Assembly (NCBI RefSeq): GCF_000235445.1
Contig: NZ_JH378831.1
Location: 273,563-337,562, forward strand
Length of the DNA stretch: 64,000 bases
Source: Johnsonella ignava ATCC 51276
GTDB lineage: Bacteria; Bacillota; Clostridia; Lachnospirales; Lachnospiraceae
Direction of reading: 5' to 3'
Shown here: one piece after another, positions 1 through 8,466 of the stretch
Position numbering within the stretch: position 1 is the first letter of the stretch
Layout of the letters: the number at the start of each line of letters is the position of its first letter
Program-made: the position numbers and the translations under genes
The notes under the pieces: generated by a model
What the model saw: the letters and a program-made list of their open reading frames with translations, nothing else
Database searches by the model: none
What the model was told of the DNA's origin: nothing

Positions 1-570
1 TTCGGTACTGAAAGCATGGCAGCCTGGGCGGCATACGGAAAAATAGACAGTATATTCTGGATGAGTATCCAGGCACTGGGCATAGCGGTAACTACCTTTA
101 TAGGACAAAATTACGGTGCAGGAAAAAAAGAAAGGATTAAACAAGGAACTGTAAAGTCAATATTTTTAGCCGTAATGATTACGCTTATAATTATGTTCTG
201 TATACTGTCTTTAAGAAATTATGTTTTTTTGATATTTACAAATGATGAAAATGTAATAAAAATAGGCATAGGCATATTAATGACCATAGTTCCTCTCTAC
301 CTTACCTATTTTTTAATCGAAATTTTTTCCTCTATTTTAAGAGGACTTGGAGATACGCTCATTCCCATGCTCCTTACAGCTCTGGGTATCTGTGTATTTA
401 GGGTTATATGGGTATTTACCGCCGTTAAACATTATAATACGCTACATACCCTTGTAATGGCTTATCCTCTTTCATGGATAATTACAAGTATACTCTTTAT
501 TATTTACTCATTGTTTTTAAGCCGTCTGAAAAATTTTCTTTTTATAAAATCAAATTCCTTAACATACTAG
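1..570 (+). CDS. MATE family efflux transporter, C-terminal part (truncated by window edge)
   Basis: The reading frame is open from the first base, so the start lies upstream of the window; an in-frame ATG at 16 is internal. The visible ~189 residues hold several hydrophobic segments separated by short basic loops. Motifs such as GQNYGAGKKER and a later ILRGLGDTLIP segment are typical of the second half of MATE exporters, which extrude drugs or metabolites in exchange for Na+ or H+. The gene runs convergently into cobA-hemD and overlaps its 3' end by 12 bp, leaving no room for an intergenic terminator. Substrate cannot be told. Confidence 0.85.
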   Translation, partial: FGTESMAAWAAYGKIDSIFWMSIQALGIAVTTFIGQNYGAGKKERIKQGTVKSIFLAVMITLIIMFCILSLRNYVFLIFTNDENVIKIGIGILMTIVPLYLTYFLIEIFSSILRGLGDTLIPMLLTALGICVFRVIWVFTAVKHYNTLHTLVMAYPLSWIITSILFIIYSLFLSRLKNFLFIKSNSLTY

Positions 571-2265
571 ACTGCACAGGCATTTTGCAATTCCTTCAGA
601 ATTAAACGGATATGCCTGTGCAAATGGAGTGATTCCATAATTTACACAGGTCTGTGTAGTTACAGGACCTATTGAAATTATATTATTTTCCGCCGGTTTA
701 TCTTCATTTTCTTTAAAACTGTTTTTTTCAGATGTTTTGTCAGCCGTCATCTCAAAATAAGCTCTTGCTCCCATGCTGCTGCATAAACATACATAATCAC
801 ATAAAGGCAGTATTCTTTTAAGCTCATCTTTTCTGGTCTGAGCTTTTACAGTTCTATAAACAGGTATATCACTGAAATTTATATTATTTAATGTAAATAT
901 CTCATTAATATCACTGCCTGCTTCCTCCGCCCTCAGTATGAGCACCCGATCCTTTTCAGTAAGCATTTTTACAAGCCCTTGTGAAAGTGCTTTAAGCGAA
1001 TAGGATTTCGGTACAAAATCCGGATTAAATCCATGTTTTCTAAGCGTAGAGGCACTGCCGCTGCCTATTACAGCAATCTTTATATCGCCAAGATTCCTTA
1101 AATCAAGGGGATATTTATAACTATCTTTAATATCGTTAAAAGGCATACCGGATTCTGTTTCATCTTCAATACCGGTAAGCTCATCAAAAAATATATTTAT
1201 ACCATTTGAACTTGTAAATACCAGCCATGTATACGAGGAAAGCTCCTCCATAGCCCTGTAAAATCTCTCTGTATATAAGGGTATTGTCTCTATAAGGCTT
1301 ATTACAACTGTTTCAGCACCATAATTATCAAGAATTTTATTTAATCTTGAAGCCATATATCTGCTTGCCGTAATTAATATTTTTTTGCCGAAAAGCGGTC
1401 TTTTTTTATATTCCTGCATAAAATTATCAAGTTCATATGACAGCTCAACAACTTCACCAATAACTATAATTGCCGGAGTTGTTATTTTCTCAGCCTTTAT
1501 TTTTACATTTATATCTTTAAGCGTAGATATACATTTTCTCTGTCCCTGCATACTTCCGTTTGATATTACCGCTATCGGTGTTTCTTTCGGCTTTCCTGCA
1601 TTTATAAGTCCATTTGTTATCTCATCAATAACATTAAATGACATAAGAAAAACCAGGGTTCCTTCAAGCTTTGAGAGTGCTGCATAATCAGATATATCAT
1701 AACCTTTTATATGCTTTACAGACTTTGAATCGTATTTAATATACTTTCCTCTGCGTGCAGTTATTATATGAACCTGTGATGCATATCTTCTGTCGGTAAG
1801 AGGTATGCCTGCACTTGACGGAACGCTTAGTGCAGAGCTTACACCCGGTACAACTGCATATTCTATGCCTGCATTTTTAAGTGCCTGAGCTTCCTCGGAA
1901 CCCCTTCCAAATAAAAAAGGATCCCCCCCTTTAAGACGCACTGTCATCTTTCCTTCAAATGCTTTTTTAATTAATAAATTATTAATCTCATCCTGCTCCA
2001 TCGCATGGACACCGTTTCTTTTGCCCGCATATATAAGTTCACACCCGTGCACGGCTTCATTTAAAAGTGAAGGATTTATAAGATCATCATATATTATGGT
2101 ATCCGCATTTTTTATACACTCATACGCCTTAAGTGTCATAAGCTTTATATCACCCGGACCGGCACCTACTATAAATACGGTTCCGTATTTACCGCCGTTA
2201 TCAGATGTGATATTTTTTTCTGTGTTTTTAAATTTTAAATTAGAATTTATATAATCATACTTCAT
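559..2265 (-). CDS. cobA-hemD: Uroporphyrinogen-III C-methyltransferase / uroporphyrinogen-III synthase fusion
   Basis: A 568-residue fusion of two enzymes. Residues ~28-275 are the SAM-dependent methyltransferase (SUMT/CobA) that makes precorrin-2: VGAGPGD at 33-39 and GGDPFLFGRG at 113-122. Residues ~290-568 are uroporphyrinogen-III synthase (HemD), which closes the tetrapyrrole ring; that family is weakly conserved and is recognised here by a GKKILIT start, alternating Rossmann-like segments and operon position. The HemD half carries a Lys/Glu/Asn-rich insertion around residues 515-535. The ATG follows the hemC stop by 7 bp and has no visible Shine-Dalgarno, so translation is probably coupled to hemC. 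Last gene of the operon. Such fusions are common in Clostridia. Confidence 0.93.
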   Translation of the reverse strand: MKYDYINSNLKFKNTEKNITSDNGGKYGTVFIVGAGPGDIKLMTLKAYECIKNADTIIYDDLINPSLLNEAVHGCELIYAGKRNGVHAMEQDEINNLLIKKAFEGKMTVRLKGGDPFLFGRGSEEAQALKNAGIEYAVVPGVSSALSVPSSAGIPLTDRRYASQVHIITARRGKYIKYDSKSVKHIKGYDISDYAALSKLEGTLVFLMSFNVIDEITNGLINAGKPKETPIAVISNGSMQGQRKCISTLKDINVKIKAEKITTPAIIVIGEVVELSYELDNFMQEYKKRPLFGKKILITASRYMASRLNKILDNYGAETVVISLIETIPLYTERFYRAMEELSSYTWLVFTSSNGINIFFDELTGIEDETESGMPFNDIKDSYKYPLDLRNLGDIKIAVIGSGSASTLRKHGFNPDFVPKSYSLKALSQGLVKMLTEKDRVLILRAEEAGSDINEIFTLNNINFSDIPVYRTVKAQTRKDELKRILPLCDYVCLCSSMGARAYFEMTADKTSEKNSFKENEDKPAENNIISIGPVTTQTCVNYGITPFAQAYPFNSEGIAKCLCSLVC

Positions 2266-2272
2266 ATATTTA

Positions 2273-3289
2273 TCAGTTTTTATTAAATGTATCTTCTGCC
2301 GTATTTTTTAATTTTAATGCCATATCCCTTGCCGCCTTTAATGCATCCTTTGCTTTTATTTCAGCCTTAAGTGTTTCTATTTTATAAATTCCGTATGCTG
2401 AAAAAATGCTTACGACTTCAGCACTATCACTCCTGCAATAGATACCGTAAAGTGCATTGCAGTCAGCACCTATATTTTTAAGAAATTCCCTTTCAGTATT
2501 ATAGGCAAGCACGCAGTTTTTATCAGATATACTTTTAAGTATGCCGGCTATTTCATTATTATCATAGGCATACTGCCCTGCCAGTATCCCCTGTGCGGCA
2601 GCCGGCAGGAAAATTTCAGGATCCATCCTTTCTATATTAAAAATACATTGATTGCCATTACAGATATATTGATTATTATAATCGGATTTAATATTGTTTC
2701 CGCATGAAATAAACCGTTTTGAACCGGCATTTAAAAGTTCATCACCCATTTCATTATATAATCTGTTAAATCCTGCAGCCGCAAGTATTATAGCATCATA
2801 TCCGTCATTTTTTAATTTTTCAAGCCTCGTCAGTACATTGCCTCGTATAGGTTTTATAATTATATCGGGATTTATAAGTTTTGCAAAATATCCTCTCCTC
2901 ATTGAGCCGGTTCCTACTACACTGCCTTTTTTTAATTCTCTTAAAGGAATTTTATTAAGACTTACAATTATATCACAGGGATCTTCTCTTTTTAAGACAG
3001 GCACTACATTCAGTTCACGTCTCATAACAAGCGGCATGTCCTTTGCGGAGTGTACGGCAAGGTCTATACTTTTGTATAACAGTGCATTTTCTATCTCATG
3101 CGTGAAAAGCCCTTTTCCCCCAAGCTCTAAAAGCGATCTGTCAGTTATCATATCCCCTCTTGTAGAGATAGGAACAAGCTCGGTTTTTATGTCCGGGTAT
3201 TGAGCTTCTATTGCATCTGCCACAAGCCTGCTCTGTATAAGTGCAAGTCTGCTTTTTCTTGTACCTATCCGGATAATCTTATAATTCAT
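2273..3289 (-). CDS. hemC: Hydroxymethylbilane synthase (porphobilinogen deaminase)
   Basis: Cytosolic enzyme joining four porphobilinogen units into hydroxymethylbilane. Visible family marks: GTRKSRLALIQ at 9-19, HSAKDMP at 80-86, RGNVLTRLEKL at 149-159, LPAAAQGILAGQ at 228-239. Cys277 in GADCNALYG is the expected attachment site of the dipyrromethane cofactor. At 338 residues it is longer than the usual ~310. The excess is an Asn/Cys-rich insertion at about 189-222, ahead of the LPAAAQG motif, with three extra cysteines not seen in typical HemC. The ATG directly abuts the cbiK stop (TAG then ATG), so translation is coupled. Confidence 0.95.
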   Translation of the reverse strand: MNYKIIRIGTRKSRLALIQSRLVADAIEAQYPDIKTELVPISTRGDMITDRSLLELGGKGLFTHEIENALLYKSIDLAVHSAKDMPLVMRRELNVVPVLKREDPCDIIVSLNKIPLRELKKGSVVGTGSMRRGYFAKLINPDIIIKPIRGNVLTRLEKLKNDGYDAIILAAAGFNRLYNEMGDELLNAGSKRFISCGNNIKSDYNNQYICNGNQCIFNIERMDPEIFLPAAAQGILAGQYAYDNNEIAGILKSISDKNCVLAYNTEREFLKNIGADCNALYGIYCRSDSAEVVSIFSAYGIYKIETLKAEIKAKDALKAARDMALKLKNTAEDTFNKN

Positions 3290-4108
3290 CTATAAATCCT
3301 GAACCGATTCTCTTGCATGTTTTATAAATATTTCTCTTATAGATTTATACTCTCCAAGTCCTTTAAGTATACAGTGTACTTCAAATCCTTTCTTTACAAG
3401 GAGATTTTTCCATGAATCATCATCATCTCCTGCCATATCGTTTTTTACATGTTCTCCCGCCACTATCATAAAAGGTGCAAGTATTACCTTTTTATATTTT
3501 TTTTGTTCCAGCTTTTCAATTACATTATCAATATATGGATATGCTTCAACATTTGCTATAAAAATATTTTCCATACCATGGTCTCTTAACCTGTATTCAA
3601 GTGCCGCATATGCTGAATTGGCATGGTGGTTGCTTCCATGTCCCATAAGAAGCACGGCATTCTCCTTTGAATTTATTATACTATTTTCATCAGCAGCCTC
3701 AATCTCCCATGAATTAATTATATCATGAATTGCATCGGCAACATCTGAATAATCATTTTCAGAGGTAAGAAGCGGAGCTGAACATATAATTTTTTTAAAT
3801 AAACTCCCGGACTCTCTCACCGCACTAAGCATATTATCATTTTCAACCCCGTTTATTATATGACTTGGCTGAACTATAACCTCTTCGATTCCATCTTTAT
3901 ACATTCTCTTAAGTGCGAAAGTCATATCATCTACAAACAGTTCTCCTCTCTCACGAAGCTTTTTTATAATTATACCGCTTGTCCATGCTCTATAAATTTT
4001 AAAATTACTAAATTCATTTTCAAAATCTTTCTCAATTGCCTCTATTGTTTTAACTCTGGTATCTTCATGTGCAGTACCGAAGCTTACTGCTAAAATTGCT
4101 TTTTTTAT
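3290..4108 (-). CDS. cbiK: Anaerobic sirohydrochlorin cobaltochelatase CbiK, no canonical start codon
   Basis: Inserts Co2+ into sirohydrochlorin in the anaerobic cobalamin pathway; some members insert Fe2+ for siroheme. Numbered from an ATA at 4108 (272 residues; Salmonella CbiK is about 264), it shows SFGT at 9-12, the first metal-ligand region GHGSNHH at 156-162 and the second, GEHVKNDMAGDD, at 218-229. The first in-frame ATG, at 3925, would drop 61 conserved residues including SFGT. The frame is closed upstream by TAA at 4121-4123, and between that stop and the KKAIL segment there is no ATG, GTG or TTG. Only ATT (4111) or ATA (4108) can start it, 6 or 9 nt after an AAGGA at 4118-4122. Family assignment is strong; the start is inferred. 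Confidence 0.88.
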   Translation of the reverse strand: MKKAILAVSFGTAHEDTRVKTIEAIEKDFENEFSNFKIYRAWTSGIIIKKLRERGELFVDDMTFALKRMYKDGIEEVIVQPSHIINGVENDNMLSAVRESGSLFKKIICSAPLLTSENDYSDVADAIHDIINSWEIEAADENSIINSKENAVLLMGHGSNHHANSAYAALEYRLRDHGMENIFIANVEAYPYIDNVIEKLEQKKYKKVILAPFMIVAGEHVKNDMAGDDDDSWKNLLVKKGFEVHCILKGLGEYKSIREIFIKHARESVQDL

Positions 4109-4220
4109 AATCTCACATCCTTATCTAATTATGTATTGTTTAATGAAATTAAATTTATATTTTAAATTATACCCGTTTTATGCCTTAAATCGGATTATTA
4201 TATAAAAGCCTGAAAATAAT

Positions 4221-5258
4221 TTATTTTAATATAGCGTTTTTTATATATTCTGCAAGCTCTAAAGCATAATATGTGATATAAATATCAGCACCTGCCCTAA
4301 AAGCTGAAACAGCCATCTCATAAACTGTTTCTTCTTCCTTAATCCAGCCGTTTAGAGCAGCCGCCTTTACCATTGCATATTCTCCGCTTACAGAATATGC
4401 GGCTACCGGAACATTTACAATATTACTTACCCTGTTTATAATGTCAAGATAATTCATACATGGTTTTACCATAACTATATCAGCACCCTCCTCAATATCG
4501 GCAAGAACTTCACTTAATGCCTCCTTAGAATTGCGAAAGTCCATCTGGTAGGTTTTTCTGTCCCCTTTAAGGCTGCACTTTGCAGCTTCCCTGAATGGAC
4601 CGTAAAAATTTGACGCATATTTTGCCGAATATGACATTATAGGAATGTTCTCATACCCGTTTTTGTCTAAAGTATTTCTTATTGCTGCAACTCTTTTATC
4701 CATCATATCTGACGGTGCAACCATATCAGCACCTGCCTGCACATGGGAAAGAGCAGTTTGTGCAAGGAGTTTTATGGTTTCATCATTGTCAACCTCTCCG
4801 TCATGTATTATACCACAATGCCCGTGGCTGGTATACTCACACATACATACATCAGTTATTATATATACATCATTATACCTTTGTTTAATACTTCTTACCG
4901 CCCTCTGTACAATACCGTTTTCATCATATGCTCCGCTTCCGTTATCATCCTTTTTATCTGTAATCCCAAATATCATAAATGCCTTTATGCCGGCGGCAGT
5001 ATACTTATCTATAACTTCATGACATCTGTCAATACTGTATCTATACTGTCCCGGCATTGAAGTTATCTCCTCCTTTATGCCATATTGCATATAAGAATTT
5101 TTATCAGAGTTTTTATACAGACTTTTTTCAGAATTGTTTTCTTCGTAATCCTCCGTTATAAATATAGGGTATACCAGAGAATTTATGTCAACTTCAGTTT
5201 CACTCACCATATCCCTTATAATTTTATTTCTTCTAAGTCTTCTTGTTCTTTTAAACAT
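4221..5258 (-). CDS. hemB: Delta-aminolevulinic acid dehydratase (porphobilinogen synthase)
   Basis: Condenses two 5-aminolevulinate molecules into porphobilinogen. The catalytic zinc site is of the three-cysteine type: Cys138, Cys140 and Cys148 in DVCMCEYTSHGHCG. The two Schiff-base lysines are Lys213 (SAKYASNFYGPF) and Lys265 (VMVKPCMNYLD). At 345 residues it is slightly longer than usual because of a Ser/Lys/Asn-rich insertion at about 39-66 in the N-terminal arm, just before SMPGQYR. The start overlaps the end of the upstream precorrin-2 dehydrogenase gene by 8 bp, so translation is coupled. Confidence 0.96.
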   Translation of the reverse strand: MFKRTRRLRRNKIIRDMVSETEVDINSLVYPIFITEDYEENNSEKSLYKNSDKNSYMQYGIKEEITSMPGQYRYSIDRCHEVIDKYTAAGIKAFMIFGITDKKDDNGSGAYDENGIVQRAVRSIKQRYNDVYIITDVCMCEYTSHGHCGIIHDGEVDNDETIKLLAQTALSHVQAGADMVAPSDMMDKRVAAIRNTLDKNGYENIPIMSYSAKYASNFYGPFREAAKCSLKGDRKTYQMDFRNSKEALSEVLADIEEGADIVMVKPCMNYLDIINRVSNIVNVPVAAYSVSGEYAMVKAAALNGWIKEEETVYEMAVSAFRAGADIYITYYALELAEYIKNAILK

Positions 5259-5736
5259 TATTTTTTCCCTTATCCTTAAAGATATTTTCTATTTTTCCCT
5301 TTATCAATTCAACAGTTTCTGCAACAAGCTTATGATTTGTTCCGGAAGCACATACGCCTATAACAAGAGAGTCTTTATTTATGATCCCCGGAAAATAAAA
5401 ATCACAGTTATCCTTATAACTGCAGTCATTTACTATAATATTTCTTTTTTTAGCTTCATCCGCTATATTCTGATTGATTTTTTTATCATCAGTTGCAGCC
5501 AGTATTATATCTACATCTTTAAAATCATCTTCACACAGCTCTCTTTCAAATATTTCCATTTTTTTGTATGTGATTTTTAAATCGACAATTCTTTTATCCA
5601 CCTTTCGGGCTATCACTTTTATAAAAGGATTAAAATCTGTAAGAATATTTATACGCCTAAAAGCTATATTGCCGCCGCCTACTACAAGTACGTTTTTTTC
5701 ACTTATATCAATAAATAACGGGAAGTATTTTTTCAT
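5251..5736 (-). CDS. Precorrin-2 dehydrogenase (siroheme synthase N-terminal, CysG/Met8 type)
   Basis: NAD-dependent oxidation of precorrin-2 to sirohydrochlorin, the substrate of the CbiK encoded downstream. The 161-residue protein starts MKKYFPLFIDI, has a nucleotide-binding GGGNIA at 20-25 followed by FRRINIL, and carries the family segments ILAATDDKKIN and VNDCSYKDNCDFYFP. It corresponds to the N-terminal dehydrogenase domain of CysG without the methyltransferase, which is supplied by CobA-HemD. I chose ATG 5736 over a GTG at 5748 because the only Shine-Dalgarno (AAGGTGATT) lies right before the ATG and includes that GTG. First gene of the operon. Members of this family may also act as ferrochelatases. 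Confidence 0.9.
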   Translation of the reverse strand: MKKYFPLFIDISEKNVLVVGGGNIAFRRINILTDFNPFIKVIARKVDKRIVDLKITYKKMEIFERELCEDDFKDVDIILAATDDKKINQNIADEAKKRNIIVNDCSYKDNCDFYFPGIINKDSLVIGVCASGTNHKLVAETVELIKGKIENIFKDKGKNNV

Positions 5737-5831
5737 AAAACTAATCACCTTAAATGGTTTTATATATTTTGTATATTATTTTTGATTTGATTTGTAGTTA
5801 AATCTTTTTAAAATACTTTTAAAGCAATGGT

Positions 5832-5860
5832 ATTATAAAACTTTATATGTTTTTTTGCAA
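5832..5860 (-). promoter_or_regulatory. Probable sigma-A promoter of the tetrapyrrole operon
   Basis: On the minus strand TTGCAA (5855-5860) is followed after 17 nt by a perfect TATAAT (5832-5837). The leader to the precorrin-2 dehydrogenase ATG would be about 90 nt. I see no cobalamin riboswitch core in the 345-bp divergent region 5749-6094. Confidence 0.6.
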
Positions 5861-5975
5861 TATAAGGATAAAACTGTGTCAAACAATGACTGTTTCAATT
5901 TTTAATAAAGGTAATATATTAATAAATTGATCACAAATAAATTATATTTTTTTATACATGCAAAATAAGGATATA

Positions 5976-6005
5976 TTGACTTGGATATTATACAGATGCT
6001 ATAAT
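5976..6005 (+). promoter_or_regulatory. Probable sigma-A promoter of the duplicated-domain gene
   Basis: TTGACT (5976-5981), 18-nt spacer, TATAAT (6000-6005), about 90 nt upstream of the ATG at 6095. A strong AAAGGAGG lies at 6074-6081, 13 nt from the ATG, which is a long spacing. Confidence 0.6.
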
Positions 6006-6094
6006 CCGCTGTAATATCAACATATATAATATTTGGAATAATTTGAAATATTTGAAATAAATATTCACTAGATAAAGGAGGTTCAGTCGCTAAC

Positions 6095-7339
6095 ATGGAT
6101 TTATATAAAGATGATGAATACTGTATGCAATTTACCTATGATGAGATAAAAGAGTTCCTTATAAAACCTTTATTTCAGAATGAAAATGTGGCTCCGTTTA
6201 TAAAACCGATTATTGATTTTCATTTAGACAAAAATTTTAATTTTATTGATATAGGTCCCCTGGAACTTCAGGATATACGGGATATTTCTCTTTCTGTTCA
6301 CTTTTGTAATTTATCAACCAACATATATTTTGCAGATGAAGAAATTATGCTTATTGATGATAACGCCAAATCATATATCAGTCCGAGTGACGCCTATAAA
6401 AATGCTGTATATGAAGGAAGTCTAAGGGATAAAACCCATAAAGAAATACTTAAAATCATATATGATATTGTATGTATACTTATAAATAGTACCGGGGGTG
6501 AAATACATGAAACTCTTATCAAAGAAAGAGATGAGCCGGAAAAAGGTATTTATATTTTTCCTTTATGTGATTATATCATCGATATAAAAAATGATTTAAA
6601 TAAATCATACCATGTACAGATTGAAAACATCCTATTCAGGATTAATGAGCCGCATAAAGAAATAAAAAGTTCAACTCTTCCACAGCTGTATTTATTTAAA
6701 CATACCAAAGAATCTCAAATACTGGATAAAATGAATGAATTTACCGCTGCCGACACCGGTTTATATAAAGATGGTAAATTCTGTATGGAATTTACTTTTG
6801 AAGAAATAAAAGAACTGCTTATAACTCCTTTGTTTCAAAATAAAGATATAAATAAATTTTTAGATCTATCTATAGAAATTTATCTGGATAAAAACTGTAA
6901 TTATATCGACATAGGTATTTTGACTCTTGAAATAAAAGTACCGCCAAATTCAGTGTCATCAATATCAAGACTGTTAGTCGATTTTAATAAGCACTCAACT
7001 GTTATTATTTTAGAAAGAGAAAAAATTGTTCTTATTGACGATATCGCAAGAACGGCTTTGGCTGCTGCCGATATATATGAAAATATTGTATATGCAGGAA
7101 AACTAAGGGATAAAACCCATAAAGAAATACTTAATATTATATATAATATAGTATGTATACTGCTAAATAATATAAATTCAAAAACCCATAAAACTATTGT
7201 CAAAGAAATAAATAAACCGGAAAAAGGTACTGATTTTTTACCTTTATATGATTATATCCTCGATATAAAAAATGATTTGAATACATCATACCACGTACAG
7301 ATTGAAAACATCCTATTCAGGATTAATGAGAGCTGTTAA
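6095..7339 (+). CDS. Unrecognised protein built of two tandem ~190-residue copies
   Basis: I do not recognise a family. The 414 residues are two copies of one unit: residues ~1-190 and ~221-413, joined by a Ser/Thr/Lys-rich linker. Matching landmarks in both halves are LYKD..(Y/F)CM(Q/E)FT(Y/F), PLFQN, LDKN.N(F/Y)IDIG, LRDKTHKEIL, (K/N)IIY.IVCIL, (Y/L)DYI.DIKNDLN and SYHVQIENILFRINE. The last block is almost identical at DNA level (near 6609 and 7287), so the duplication is fairly recent. No signal peptide or membrane segment is evident; the protein is acidic and probably cytosolic. It stands alone between divergent and convergent neighbours with its own promoter and a strong RBS. Function unknown. 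Confidence 0.8.
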   Translation: MDLYKDDEYCMQFTYDEIKEFLIKPLFQNENVAPFIKPIIDFHLDKNFNFIDIGPLELQDIRDISLSVHFCNLSTNIYFADEEIMLIDDNAKSYISPSDAYKNAVYEGSLRDKTHKEILKIIYDIVCILINSTGGEIHETLIKERDEPEKGIYIFPLCDYIIDIKNDLNKSYHVQIENILFRINEPHKEIKSSTLPQLYLFKHTKESQILDKMNEFTAADTGLYKDGKFCMEFTFEEIKELLITPLFQNKDINKFLDLSIEIYLDKNCNYIDIGILTLEIKVPPNSVSSISRLLVDFNKHSTVIILEREKIVLIDDIARTALAAADIYENIVYAGKLRDKTHKEILNIIYNIVCILLNNINSKTHKTIVKEINKPEKGTDFLPLYDYILDIKNDLNTSYHVQIENILFRINESC

Positions 7340-7384
7340 AATTGATAAATAATACAATAATCAATTAAAGCTTCTATGATAATG

Positions 7385-7423
7385 AACAAGGGCTGCCTTC
7401 CATTTTATAAAGGAGCCCTTGTT
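7385..7423. terminator. Stem-loop between convergent genes
   Basis: AACAAGGGCT (7385-7394) pairs with AGCCCTTGTT (7414-7423), extended inward by CCTT/AAGG with one bulged base. It lies between the end of the duplicated-domain gene and the end of the zinc-locus lipoprotein gene. The T-tract is poor on both strands, so termination strength is uncertain. Confidence 0.5.
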
Positions 7424-7501
7424 GTATATAATATATCTATATTCATAAATTATAACTATATTATTATATAATCCGCTTTCTGAAGTTTTATAGTTAAGAA
7501 G

Positions 7502-8344
7502 CTAATCAATCTGTTTTATAGTTGCATTATCAAGTCTGCAGTACAACCTGTCATCTCCCGGCTCCTTATATGTTATAAAGGTTCCAGTAACCTCAAGCCG
7601 CACATTGCCCTTCGGATATTCATCCGGAAATACATGGCTGCCGTCTCCCCATACAAACTCAATGCCCTGCGCACAACATGCCGCCGCATCCTCTATGATT
7701 ATATAATGGTAATTCCTTGCAGTAGGTTCATACCATGTTGAATAGTAGGTTCCAACCATCTTAAAGGTCTTTCCTTCAAACTTTTCCGGTTCAACCATTA
7801 GCTGATATACGCTTGCATATATCATATCTGCACCCATCTGAGTAAGATCATAATCAACCTTATTCGCAGGAGTCTCGGGCTGTTGCTGTTTTTTTGATGC
7901 AGCTGTGCTCCGGCTGTTTTCACTCTCCTTTTGTGCCTGAGCATTATCCTGTTTTACTTCGTTTGCAGCACTTCTCTGTCCATCAGATGTTTTGCTTTCT
8001 GCTTCCATACTTTGGGTATTTTGCCTTTTTGAATCATCACCCTCCGTATCTGATGCCTGCACCGAAGTATCTTCTGATGTACTTTCTACATTTTTTTCCT
8101 TGGTTTGTTCGCTATCAGCTGCATTTTTTTGCTCACTGCCCGCCTCTGATGAGGATATCTCATCTTTAGAAGACTCTGATGAGGATTCTTCCTCAGCCAT
8201 CCTGCTTTCCATATAGTTTTTAAAATTATTTTTTGACGGAGTCTTCCTTGGACTTGAACATGCTCCTGATATTACGGACATGGCAAGAGCTATTGAAAAA
8301 AAGCAGGTATTTTTATTGAAATATTTTTTAAGTTTTTTTCTCAT
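7502..8344 (-). CDS. Zinc-locus lipoprotein with Ser/Glu-rich linker and C-terminal Cys-Cys domain
   Basis: 280 residues. The N-terminus is a lipoprotein signal (basic KKLKK, hydrophobic core, lipobox ISGAC with Cys29). Residues ~40-165 are a low-complexity Ser/Glu/Gln/Lys linker that would carry the domain through the cell wall. The folded part (~170-280) has YQLMVEPEKFEGKTFKMVG, then the motif DAAACCAQGIEFVWGDGS, and ends in a small beta-rich segment reminiscent of an OB fold. It follows znuB by 122 bp in the same orientation, which suggests a role in extracellular metal handling; the adjacent cysteines could bind metal. That role is inference; I cannot name the family. The ATG has only a weak RBS. 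Confidence 0.8.
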   Translation of the reverse strand: MRKKLKKYFNKNTCFFSIALAMSVISGACSSPRKTPSKNNFKNYMESRMAEEESSSESSKDEISSSEAGSEQKNAADSEQTKEKNVESTSEDTSVQASDTEGDDSKRQNTQSMEAESKTSDGQRSAANEVKQDNAQAQKESENSRSTAASKKQQQPETPANKVDYDLTQMGADMIYASVYQLMVEPEKFEGKTFKMVGTYYSTWYEPTARNYHYIIIEDAAACCAQGIEFVWGDGSHVFPDEYPKGNVRLEVTGTFITYKEPGDDRLYCRLDNATIKQID

Positions 8345-8466
8345 CTTTAATACACACTTATCCTTTTGATATATTTAAATTGTTTTTGGACTGTCTATAA
8401 ATAAAATATCACTTAAACAGATTCATTATATCAAAAATCATTTATTTTATCCATAAAAAATACTCT

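Noticed and set aside
4080..4090. Possible frameshift within the cbiK SFGT motif
   Set aside because: Careful reading of the bases shows the frame is continuous through GTA AGC TTC GGT; only the start codon is abnormal.
5749..6094. Cobalamin riboswitch upstream of the tetrapyrrole operon
   Set aside because: No B12-box-like or other conserved core could be found in the leader; only a sigma-A promoter is visible.
5902..6096. 64-residue minus-strand frame in the divergent region
   Set aside because: Overlaps the promoter and start of the duplicated-domain gene, and lacks an RBS.
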